Part shown: piece by piece, positions 1 to 6,202 of the stretch
How positions within the stretch are numbered: position 1 is the first letter of the stretch
Layout of the letters: each line of letters begins with the position of its first letter
Source: Halobacillus andaensis
Lineage (GTDB): Bacteria > Bacillota > Bacilli > Bacillales > Halobacillaceae
Assembly: GCF_014636475.1 (NCBI RefSeq)
Contig: NZ_BMEL01000001.1
Location: 1,054,001-1,118,000, forward strand
Length of the DNA stretch: 64,000 nt
Reading direction: 5' to 3'
Position numbers and translations under genes: made by a program
The notes under the pieces: model-generated
What the model was told of the DNA's origin: nothing
Database searches by the model: none
The model's input: only the letters and a program-made list of their open reading frames with translations

Positions 1-525
1 GCCCATCTCCCCCATGAAATTCAGCTGATCTTCCTCCAGGTCGTCTCCATCTCTTACCGGGATCCCTGCCTTTAGTAATGTAGAAGCATGTTCGATTACA
101 CACTCTGAGGTAAAACTCACCTCGCCTATATCGAGTATTCTTGAAACAGAAAAACCCTCTTTGATTTCTTCACTGTAATCACGCCTTTCGATAAATTCGA
201 CGACATTGCCTGCAGGATCAAGGAAATAAAATGCACGGGCATTCGAATAGGTAAAATAAATTTCATCGTTTCCATCTTCTTCATTGAGCTTCACGAGTTG
301 CTTGATCATCGTTTTTGCTTCATCAAAGTGATCGACAGCCAAATTAAAAGCAAAATGATAGAAGCTTAACTGTTCGCTTCTTACAAATGTTAAATGACTT
401 CTTCCTGCTATAAGCGTAAAATGGGTTTGGCTTTCTTCATATATTGGAAATCCTAACTTGGCTATGTAAAATGTATATAATTCGTCAAATTTTTTCGTAT
501 GTAGTCTTACTTCTTTAAATTCCAT
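1..525 (-). CDS. VOC (glyoxalase/bleomycin-resistance fold) protein, 3' end outside window
   Basis: The protein starts at 525 (MEFKEVRLHTKKFDELYTFY...) and runs off the left edge, so its C-terminus is not visible. The opening matches the beta-alpha-beta-beta-beta module of the vicinal oxygen chelate superfamily, with 'YFLDPAGNVVEFIER' at about residues 103-117, the usual end of the first module with its metal-ligand-type Glu. About 175 residues are present, so a second module probably follows. VOC proteins include lyases, dioxygenases and antibiotic-binding proteins; nothing here fixes the substrate. A GGAGGG-type ribosome site lies just before the ATG. Family call is good, function unknown. 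Confidence 0.85.
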   Translation of the reverse strand, partial: MEFKEVRLHTKKFDELYTFYIAKLGFPIYEESQTHFTLIAGRSHLTFVRSEQLSFYHFAFNLAVDHFDEAKTMIKQLVKLNEEDGNDEIYFTYSNARAFYFLDPAGNVVEFIERRDYSEEIKEGFSVSRILDIGEVSFTSECVIEHASTLLKAGIPVRDGDDLEEDQLNFMGEMG

Positions 526-589
526 GAAACCCTCCCCCCTCCGTACATTTATCGTACCACAGCTTATATACTTTTTTTGTAAAAAATCT

Positions 590-626
590 TCAAAAAAACT
601 GGCCTAAGCATCACTTTAGACCAGTT
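590..626 (-). terminator. Rho-independent terminator
   Basis: On the minus strand AACTGGTCTAA pairs with TTAGGCCAGTT (11 bp, one G-U pair, 8-nt loop), followed by a T run. It lies 11 bases after the stop of the small gene at 637-810 and separates it from the VOC gene. Confidence 0.85.
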
Positions 627-636
627 TCATTAAGGG

Positions 637-810
637 TTATTCACTTTCGATAATAGAAAACTCATAGACAGCTGCCCACCTATTTTCATCTTTAATTTTA
701 CTCGCAAATTCTGCTGCTTCTTCATAACTGCCGAATACAAGTTCTTCATTATTTTTCGCAAACTCAACCATTGTCCTATTAGAATCATGGGCAATAAGTT
801 TAAAGGTCAT
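637..810 (-). CDS. Small hypothetical protein, 57 aa
   Basis: I chose the ATG at 810 (MTFKLIAHDSNRT...) because AAAGGAAGA ends five bases upstream; an in-frame ATG at 831 would put the ribosome site inside the coding sequence. The product is a small soluble acidic protein without membrane segment or cysteines, ending EFSIIESE. It is the last gene before a strong terminator. I do not recognise the family. Confidence 0.65.
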   Translation of the reverse strand: MTFKLIAHDSNRTMVEFAKNNEELVFGSYEEAAEFASKIKDENRWAAVYEFSIIESE

Positions 811-823
811 GTTATCTTCCTTT

Positions 824-946
824 CTATTCATAAGCTTCTAGATCCTCTTTTCGCTCACTCGGATCATGTCGTTGAAAGTCTGTTAACTGACCGTGAAAAT
901 GGTTAAGAAGTAATTCCTTAACCTTATCATCAGATAGAAGAAATTT
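824..946 (-). pseudogene. Possible remnant of a small gene (40 codons, no start codon)
   Basis: This reading frame ends in TAG seven bases before the ribosome site of the 637-810 gene and encodes a protein-like acidic, charged sequence (LSDDKVKELLLNHFHGQL... to EDLEAYE). No ATG, GTG or TTG occurs in frame after the preceding TAA, so it is either a 5'-truncated gene or chance. Its upstream end abuts the terminator at 953-988, as if the front of a gene had been deleted. Confidence 0.35.
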
Positions 947-952
947 TTACCA

Positions 953-988
953 CTAAAAAAACCGAAAAGGCCCCTGGGTCCTTCTCGG
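953..988 (-). terminator. Rho-independent terminator of the DUF2294 gene
   Basis: On the minus strand CCGAGAAGG pairs with CCTTTTCGG, with an inner CCC/GGG extension, followed by seven T. It lies about 40 bases after the stop at 1028, and the repeat at 989-1027 fills the space between. Confidence 0.85.
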
Positions 989-1027
989 CTTATGTCTGGC
1001 TCTAATTGTCCAGCTCATTTCCACCAA
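989..1027 (-). repeat. About 40-nt repeat next to a terminator, copy 1
   Basis: This sequence (ending TCATTTCCACCAAT on the plus strand) recurs at 2181-2220 with about three substitutions and one indel. Both copies sit between gene-proximal DNA and a terminator hairpin in the same orientation. Copy 1 begins immediately after the stop codon of the DUF2294 gene. Confidence 0.6.
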
Positions 1028-1726
1028 TTACGATTTTTTCGGTTTTAAAATCAAAATAATATAACTTTTATCTAGAGTAAAATCCCAGTCCACAAAGATG
1101 TCCATGACTTGAGTATCTAAAATGGATTCAAAAACGGATGGATCTAGTAACCGTTTCTCAAGCTGCCTTTTACTTAAGCGTAACTGTTCGCTGAATCCTG
1201 ATTGAATAAGCTCTTTTTCAATTCGAACAAGAATACCTTTTCGATCGACGACCAAGGTTCTTGAATTTAGAAAAAGGGAATCCACTTGTTCTGGCGCCTT
1301 CTCAGCTTGTTCACTCACCTTAATAATTTCTTCATGAACTCTATCTTTATTTGGATAGTCCTCCAGGGAAAGAAGCTCTTCTTCATCGCTTTCTTCTTTG
1401 ACCACTCCTACAATGATACCCGAGCGATTTTTTAACGACCAATCGTAATAAATGTTCTCTACGTGGATGTCAGCTGTCACACGTAAGGTAGCTTTTATTT
1501 CAGGAATCAGTTCCTGCATTAGATAATCACGGGTTTCTTCAACTTTCATAAAATTCTTTTGGCCGACTAACACCCGTTCCATTGGTGCAAGAAAGTCACT
1601 TAAATAAATCGTAATAAACGGATGCTCAATAGACACATACACGGAAGAGGGTCCTTTTCCGAAGTTATCACGGAATAACTTCCCTGTATAACTTGCAATT
1701 TCTGCTTGAACTGAATTTTTCTCCAT
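1028..1726 (-). CDS. DUF2294 domain protein, tandem repeat of the domain
   Basis: The ATG at 1726 (MEKNSVQAEIASYTG...) is preferred over the one at 1735 because AAGGA lies nine bases before it and directly against the other. The 232-residue product appears to contain two DUF2294-like modules, about residues 1-115 (GPSSVYVSIEHPFITIYLSD... NIYYDWSLKNRSGIIVGV) and 125-232 (SLFLNSRTLVVDRKG... VDWDFTLDKSYIILI). The family is widespread in Firmicutes and cyanobacteria but its function is not established. No signal peptide or membrane segment. It is transcribed alone, ending at its own terminator. Confidence 0.8.
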   Translation of the reverse strand: MEKNSVQAEIASYTGKLFRDNFGKGPSSVYVSIEHPFITIYLSDFLAPMERVLVGQKNFMKVEETRDYLMQELIPEIKATLRVTADIHVENIYYDWSLKNRSGIIVGVVKEESDEEELLSLEDYPNKDRVHEEIIKVSEQAEKAPEQVDSLFLNSRTLVVDRKGILVRIEKELIQSGFSEQLRLSKRQLEKRLLDPSVFESILDTQVMDIFVDWDFTLDKSYIILILKPKKS

Positions 1727-1808
1727 AGATCTCATTCCTTTTTAACAGCCATATTAGACCGCCTTTTAGTTCATGAATTTTTTACCACTAATCTATAGAT
1801 CGTAAACT

Positions 1809-2087
1809 TTAATTTTCAAAACTCTTGATCAGCTGCTCGCACAGCAGTGCATTGGCCAAACAGATCTCAATGACTTCATCCAGTTCATTGTCTTCCATTT
1901 CCTTAAGGTCTTGCACACAATCATGACAAATTTGAGCACAGGTTTGACAAATCTCTTTCGCAATGGGCGAGTCCTTCTCTACAATATCTTTTGCATGATG
2001 ATAAGCTTCCATACTTTTCTTTGCAAAATGGATACCTGTCAACCCAAGTAATGACTTGTCAAACGTTGGTTTATCAATTTGTTTCAT
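1809..2087 (-). CDS. Cys-rich four-helix-bundle protein (DUF326/copper-storage type)
   Basis: GGAGG seven bases before the ATG at 2087 fixes the start at MKQIDKPTFDK, not the in-frame upstream ATG. The 92-residue protein carries the pattern CQTCAQICHDC in the middle and a further C near residues 78-84 (CLANALLC), typical of small helical-bundle proteins related to the Csp copper-storage family, where Cys side chains line the bundle and bind Cu(I). Metal binding is inferred from the family. It is a single gene with its own upstream region. Confidence 0.75.
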   Translation of the reverse strand: MKQIDKPTFDKSLLGLTGIHFAKKSMEAYHHAKDIVEKDSPIAKEICQTCAQICHDCVQDLKEMEDNELDEVIEICLANALLCEQLIKSFEN

Positions 2088-2141
2088 AAGAATGCCTCCA
2101 AAGATACCATGTACATCTGGTATTATAAAATTTTCCATTAA

Positions 2142-2184
2142 AAAAAGCCAAAAAAGGTACGGGCCACGTATCCTTTTTTGGCTT
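2142..2184 (-). terminator. Long symmetrical hairpin terminator
   Basis: AGCCAAAAAAGG pairs with CCTTTTTTGGCT around a GC-rich loop, followed on the minus strand by seven T. It would end transcription of the zinc-ribbon gene (2346-2507) before the copper-protein gene. The repeat at 2181-2220 adjoins it, as copy 1 adjoins the terminator at 953-988. Confidence 0.75.
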
Positions 2185-2220
2185 ATGTCTAGCTCTATTG
2201 TCTAGTTCATTTCCACCAAT
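2181..2220 (-). repeat. About 40-nt repeat next to a terminator, copy 2
   Basis: Second copy of the element at 989-1027, again directly against a terminator hairpin and in the same orientation. Confidence 0.6.
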
Positions 2221-2275
2221 GGTTATTTAGATTTGATTGCTCACATTATTTATCGATTGATCTTCGTAATGATTA

Positions 2276-2300
2276 GGGAAAAAGTGTTCTGCCTTTTTCC
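2276..2300. terminator. Weak bidirectional hairpin
   Basis: GGGAAAAAG pairs with CTTTTTCC across an 8-nt loop, about 45 bases downstream of the zinc-ribbon gene stop. It may be a weak terminator; no long T run follows. Confidence 0.35.
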
Positions 2301-2345
2301 TATTCACTATTCTAACGTGAATGGAATGGTTTTTAAAGGGGGGTG

Positions 2346-2507
2346 CTAAACTTTTCTTAAAGCCCGGCGTTCAGCGTAGGATAGACAATGAAAACAAACC
2401 GCTGCCTTTTGCCCCTGGTCGTCCAGATAGTAACTGGGTTTGTGGGCTTTCCTTTTACAAATATAGCATCTTTCCTGCTTGAACAGCTTCTTAATAATAT
2501 TAGCCAT
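2346..2507 (-). CDS. Zinc-ribbon microprotein, 53 aa
   Basis: A short frame starting at 2507 (MANIIKKLFKQERCYICK...) and ending TAG at 2346. It has two CxxC knuckles, CYIC at residues 14-17 and CFHC at 38-41, twenty residues apart, and many basic residues (KRKAHK, AERRALRK). This is the layout of a small zinc ribbon, which in bacteria often binds nucleic acid or protein. A modest AAGG site precedes the ATG. The family is not recognised by name. It is too short for usual ORF cut-offs. Confidence 0.65.
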   Translation of the reverse strand: MANIIKKLFKQERCYICKRKAHKPSYYLDDQGQKAAVCFHCLSYAERRALRKV

Positions 2508-2580
2508 ACCATCATACCTTTTTTGTTTAGGTTCATTTTAGTATACCTGGTTCAGTGCACGACGTGCAAAACATTTCTGA

Positions 2581-3012
2581 CTATAAGGAGTCCACTTGAA
2601 CGACCATGGTGTAAGATACTTCTCCCTGTGGCCATTGCCCCAGCACCTCATATACATATTCACCTGATTCAGAAGGTAAGGTCCATGTTCCCTCCTCCGA
2701 AATATGCTCCATTTCCTGTTCATTTTCCCATAGATAAACTTGGATATCTTCAGCTTGCTCACTAAACGAAATCTCAGCCTCTGCCTCGGCCTGCACTTTC
2801 TCTTTATCCATTGCCTCAGCCATTTCCGTGGGAGAAGCCGAATCTGTGGTCACCGTTTCTTTAGAGAAAAGCGTACCTCGCTCCCATTGATAAGCCCCGC
2901 TTTCAAGGTCAACCTTTTGGTCGTTTACTTGAACCTTCCCCGCAGGCGGCTCATCCATTTGATTCGAAGAACACCCCGCCAATAAAAACACCACAAAAAC
3001 TAAAAACCTCAC
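2581..3012 (-). CDS. Putative lipoprotein, 143 aa
   Basis: A GTG start at 3012 follows an AAGGGGGGA ribosome site. The N-terminus MRFLVFVVFLLAGCSSN is a type II signal peptide with lipobox LAGC (Cys14), so the mature protein should be lipid-anchored outside the membrane. The rest is acidic, with a Glu-rich stretch around residues 70-100 and a Trp-rich C-terminal part (EEGTWTLPSESGEYVYEV...) that looks like a small extracellular beta domain. No catalytic motif is visible. Confidence 0.8.
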   Translation of the reverse strand: MRFLVFVVFLLAGCSSNQMDEPPAGKVQVNDQKVDLESGAYQWERGTLFSKETVTTDSASPTEMAEAMDKEKVQAEAEAEISFSEQAEDIQVYLWENEQEMEHISEEGTWTLPSESGEYVYEVLGQWPQGEVSYTMVVQVDSL

Positions 3013-3050
3013 CCAATATCCCCCCTTTTTTCGTTTTTCACTGTCTTATG

Positions 3051-3091
3051 GGTACCAGGTACAGAAAATAGACCATCGCGTACCTGGTACC
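3051..3091. repeat. Inverted pair of the GTACCWGGTAC motif
   Basis: GGTACCAGGTAC (3051-3062) and GTACCTGGTACC (3080-3091) form a perfect 12-bp inverted repeat. It touches the stop codon of the 3091-3339 gene. No T run follows on either side, so a simple terminator is unlikely. A second pair is at 3360-3398 with the same 28-bp repeat-to-repeat distance. Confidence 0.6.
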
Positions 3092-3339
3092 TAAAGTTTT
3101 AAAAAAAGAACAGCGAGAATGTATCCTGCTGACATAATGAGGAACAAATACGTAAATGCCCCGCAGTAAAGGAGCTTGCCTTCTTTTTTCTTCATTTGCT
3201 TCGATGAGAAATGTGAAAATCCAAGTAAGGACCCTCCCACAATCGTGACCAAACCGAATAACGGATGGATGATGACAGCCAAAGCTATGCCTATAACAAA
3301 TAGTCCTAATGATAAATTAAACTTTCTATCAGAGTTCAC
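3091..3339 (-). CDS. Small membrane protein, 82 aa
   Basis: A GTG start at 3339 preceded by GAGAGGGAG. Three hydrophobic stretches are visible, roughly residues 10-25, 26-42 and 58-80, separated by a basic loop (SSKQMKKKEGK). No motif identifies a function. It is flanked on both sides by GTACC-type repeats, suggesting an isolated transcription unit. Confidence 0.6.
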   Translation of the reverse strand: MNSDRKFNLSLGLFVIGIALAVIIHPLFGLVTIVGGSLLGFSHFSSKQMKKKEGKLLYCGAFTYLFLIMSAGYILAVLFLKL

Positions 3340-3359
3340 GTCGTTTCTCCCTCTCTTTT

Positions 3360-3398
3360 GTACCTGGTACGCATGTTTATATTTTCGGTACCTGGTAC
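3360..3398. repeat. Direct pair of the GTACCTGGTAC motif
   Basis: GTACCTGGTAC occurs at 3360-3370 and 3388-3398, 28 bp apart start to start, upstream of the 3091-3339 gene. The same near-palindrome forms an inverted pair at 3051-3091. Confidence 0.6.
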
Positions 3399-3423
3399 AT
3401 TTTTATAGTACATATTTGCTTTT

Positions 3424-3651
3424 TTATAAATCTCGATTATAAAGGTGGTAAATTGCCAAACTAATTGTGGGAATTGGTGCTAAAAATATCAGCAGGGAAA
3501 CTTGAAATAGAACCCCGATACAAAACGGCAGAAAGAATGACAACAAGTAGCCGGCTGGTTTATTTTTATGTAATACCGCTATTGATATCCACATGCTTAT
3601 GACATAAACTGCGGTAAGTGAAACTACTGCTGTTATGGCTCCAATCCAAAT
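3424..3651 (-). CDS. Membrane peptide with non-standard start, or 3' fragment
   Basis: An open frame of about 75 codons (IWIGAITAVVSLTAVYVIS... IYHLYNRDL) with two or three hydrophobic helices follows the 3664-4041 gene in the same frame. AAGGGGGTG, overlapping that gene's stop, is placed to serve an ATT codon at 3651, but no ATG, GTG or TTG is available. Either an unusual ATT start is used, the start was lost by mutation, or this was once part of the upstream protein and is now separated by the TAA. I cannot tell which. Confidence 0.4.
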   Translation of the reverse strand: MWIGAITAVVSLTAVYVISMWISIAVLHKNKPAGYLLSFFLPFCIGVLFQVSLLIFLAPIPTISLAIYHLYNRDL

Positions 3652-3663
3652 ATCTACACCCCC

Positions 3664-4041
3664 TTAATAAACTTTAGCTAGTACGACGAACGATAGATAA
3701 AGAGTTGAGATAGCTAAAAACGTGATCATTGCCAGCACTTCAACTGTAGAAAAAAGAATCCATTCAAACTGAACCCCAAGCATAAATAGACTTAAATAAA
3801 TGAATACGGCTATGCTCGTGTAAGCCATCCCCCTTTGTTGAATCCACTTCCTTCGTTCATCTTTCTTGTTAAACACAGGATGCAAGTAACTAAGACAAAA
3901 ACTAATGACCGCAATCGATGCCATGCTATACGTCATAATTGGCGGAGTACTTCCAGCCATGAAACCGATCACAGCTATAAATATAGCCATCATCGCTGCA
4001 AGTAACCCTAAAATCAGAAATAGTTTAGAATAAGGATTCAC
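3664..4041 (-). CDS. Membrane protein with four predicted helices, about 125 aa
   Basis: The GTG at 4041 (VNPYSKLFLILGLLAAMM...) is preceded by GAGGAGG at good spacing, whereas the longer frame from 4116 would overlap the DUF3267 gene and lacks a site. Hydrophobic segments lie at about residues 6-28, 32-50, 72-92 and 98-122, with a basic loop (NKKDERRKWIQQ) in the middle. No family recognised. It follows the DUF3267 gene by 37 bases and probably shares its transcript. Confidence 0.65.
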   Translation of the reverse strand: MNPYSKLFLILGLLAAMMAIFIAVIGFMAGSTPPIMTYSMASIAVISFCLSYLHPVFNKKDERRKWIQQRGMAYTSIAVFIYLSLFMLGVQFEWILFSTVEVLAMITFLAISTLYLSFVVLAKVY

Positions 4042-4078
4042 TAGTCGTACCCTCCTCTTGTTCAGAAATACTTCTCTT

Positions 4079-4720
4079 TTACCCAATCGATTTGGTATGA
4101 GAACCGGCCTCTTCATCCTTTTTCCAATACGATCTCACTCCATTGTTTATCATCCGCGCCTGATTAGGTACTTGAATTCCTACGAGGGATGAACTGAGCA
4201 AATCCACGGACGAGGCAGCAGCGTTAATGATAATTAACAATTTGAACGTACTTGTCAGCAGACCTAAAGCACCTAAGATGAATGGCAGCACAATAGATAA
4301 AATGAGAAATGGAGCCAGTGCAATGAGCAGGAATCGTCTTTTTGTCATACTTTGTTCTGTATAAACAAAACCCACGAGCCAGTTTACTCCGACAAACGTA
4401 CGGTCAGACTTTTTGAAATTCGGAACAAAAATGAGATGAATGCCTTCATGAATAATGAGCAGGACGAAGAACAGTACAAGACTCATTAAATTAATGGTAA
4501 TCGTGAAAGAACTTGAATCAATACCGAAATCGCGGAAATAAATACCGGCTGAGAAGTGAATGACTCCGATTGCGATGATTACATTTATGATCATAAAAGG
4601 AATGGAAAGCAAGATTGAGGTGATTAACTTCTTAGGTTCTTTTAGCGGGGTCCATCCTTTTTCAATAAGTTGTTGATGATGTTGTTCATTAAACTCCGGT
4701 AATTTAGTTGTCAGCTTCAT
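4079..4720 (-). CDS. DUF3267 membrane protein, putative zincin metalloprotease
   Basis: A 213-residue protein with hydrophobic segments at about 35-58, 75-95, 115-150 and 155-185. The motif HEGIH (about residues 91-95) inside a membrane helix is the HExxH zinc-binding signature of DUF3267 proteins, a Firmicutes family regarded as putative membrane-embedded peptidases. Activity is inferred from the motif only. AGGAGGAAAAT precedes the ATG. It heads a small operon with the following membrane-protein genes. Confidence 0.8.
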   Translation of the reverse strand: MKLTTKLPEFNEQHHQQLIEKGWTPLKEPKKLITSILLSIPFMIINVIIAIGVIHFSAGIYFRDFGIDSSSFTITINLMSLVLFFVLLIIHEGIHLIFVPNFKKSDRTFVGVNWLVGFVYTEQSMTKRRFLLIALAPFLILSIVLPFILGALGLLTSTFKLLIIINAAASSVDLLSSSLVGIQVPNQARMINNGVRSYWKKDEEAGSHTKSIG

Positions 4721-4750
4721 ATTTTCCTCCTATCTATTCAAAGCCCCACC

Positions 4751-4948
4751 TTACTCATTTACTGCTTCTCTTCGTTTATCGGTTGATCGTGTCGCTTTTT
4801 TTACGAATTCTACTATTGCTCCAATGAAAAGAATAGCTGAATTAAAGAGCCACAGTAACCAGAACCGACTGTCCGCCTGATACGTAACGACGGTAGAATA
4901 TAAAAATCCTATGCTTAACAGCAAATTAAAAATTATTCGTTTGTTCAC
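4751..4948 (-). CDS. Small two-helix membrane protein, 65 aa
   Basis: A GTG start at 4948 with AAAGGAG upstream. Two hydrophobic stretches (residues 5-22 and 29-48) and a basic, charged tail (KKATRSTDKRREAVNE). It lies 30 bases before the DUF3267 gene start on the same strand and is likely co-transcribed with it. Function unknown. Confidence 0.6.
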   Translation of the reverse strand: MNKRIIFNLLLSIGFLYSTVVTYQADSRFWLLWLFNSAILFIGAIVEFVKKATRSTDKRREAVNE

Positions 4949-5125
4949 TATTCTACCACTCCTTTAATAAAATACAGACAGTGATTAGGAGGTTGATAGT
5001 TTATATGATTCATACGAAGAATTTATTTCATTTCGCTTATCACCTGGCATTATCATGTCTTTTTCCCGTCGTTAGTTGCACTAACTAAAATTCCAGGAGT
5101 ACCGATCTATAGTGGCTTAAGCATA

Positions 5126-5640
5126 TTAAGATAAAAACGGAGCAGGATAACGAACGGTTCCACTAACACCTTTTAAGGCTCCAGTCTGCAATTCTTTAAC
5201 CATATAGGCTTCTTCAGGTACTTGAGATGGCGGGTAAATCCCCTTATCTTTTGCCTGAGTAAAGCCGAAGCGAGGATAAAAGTCCGAATGCCCTAAAACC
5301 ACTGCCGACGTAAAGCCCAGTTCTTGAGCTTCCAAAAGCCCTTCTCGAACGAGCAAGCTTCCAATGCCTTTCTTTTGGACAGGTGGATGAACAGCCATGG
5401 GAGCAAGAGCAAGGGATGGGTTCGCTCTCGCACTTGATTCAATCATAATCTTGGTAAATAGAATGCGGCCGACAATTTTGTCGTTTTGATCGATCGCAAC
5501 GAGAGATAGCTCAGGAATAAAGTTTTCCGTTTCCCTCAGTTTTCAATGAGAACGCCTTCATCTTCTTGACCGAATGCTAAGTCATTTACTTTTTTTATGG
5601 ATAAGTAATCCTCTTTGGCTTCAGCCCTGATTTTGTACAT
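5126..5640 (-). pseudogene. GNAT N-acetyltransferase with a frameshift
   Basis: The gene starts at 5640 (MYKIRAEAKEDYLSIKKVNDLAFGQEDEG...) after AGGAAG, then meets a stop because one T is missing from the run at 5540-5543. Restoring one base continues the frame (LRETENFIPELSLVAID...) into the GNAT core (LAPMAVHPPVQKKGIGSLLV, the acetyl-CoA-binding QxxGIG motif, and LGHSDFYPRFGF), ending at 5126. Full length would be about 170 residues, normal for GNAT. It could be a real mutation, a homopolymer sequencing error, or phase variation in a short run. Confidence 0.85.
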
Positions 5641-5682
5641 TTGACTTCCTACTTTCTTAACGATTTAACCGTACATTTAGTT

Positions 5683-6045
5683 TCAAGATTCTGTAATGTC
5701 CACTACGTAAGATTTCAATTCTTTTATTTTCCCTTCTTTAAATGTATTAAATTTATAAATGTCACAGAAGCTGTATATCTTTGTTTCTTCTGTTCCTTTC
5801 ATATAGATGGTCCCATCGACTGCTGCGGTTATACCGTGAGTAATCACATGGTTAAATACGATTTTCACTTCTGCATCATTTTTCATTTCTTCTAAGGCTA
5901 TAGAGAATGCCTCTTTTCCTTCTATTTTGTCTGTTCCTACCATTTCCCAGGCAATATTTTCGGTCACGTGATCTAATACGAATTCATGATCACCTTTAAT
6001 AAAAGCCTCGTTAAATTCGCGGAGCAGCTGTTCTTTTTTGCTCAT
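5683..6045 (-). CDS. NTF2-like/SnoaL-fold protein
   Basis: The ATG at 6045 (MSKKEQLLREFNEAFIKGD...) lies nine bases after GAGGG; a TTG at 6051 is the alternative. The sequence follows the small NTF2/SnoaL alpha+beta barrel pattern: an N-terminal helix, then 'HVTENIAWEMVGTDKIEGKE' and a C-terminal strand run 'FKEGKIKELKSYVVD'. Members are enzymes such as ketosteroid-isomerase-type proteins or stress-related proteins of unknown activity. No catalytic assignment is possible. Confidence 0.75.
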   Translation of the reverse strand: MSKKEQLLREFNEAFIKGDHEFVLDHVTENIAWEMVGTDKIEGKEAFSIALEEMKNDAEVKIVFNHVITHGITAAVDGTIYMKGTEETKIYSFCDIYKFNTFKEGKIKELKSYVVDITES

Positions 6046-6163
6046 TGTCAAGCACCCTCTCCATTATTGGTACTTTTAGTTTAGCATAGGTACACTCCTT
6101 AATCGGGCGAAAATTCTAATTTAGCCGCGTTTCCAGCTGTTAGCCGCGATCTTACTATTTCAA

Positions 6164-6191
6164 CAAAAAAGCTGCCTTCATTGAAGACAGC
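6164..6191 (-). terminator. Terminator of the DHA2 exporter gene
   Basis: On the minus strand GCTGTCTTC pairs with GAAGGCAGC (3-nt loop), followed by six T, 12 bases after the stop. Confidence 0.85.
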
Positions 6192-6202
6192 ATCCTTCCT
6201 TT

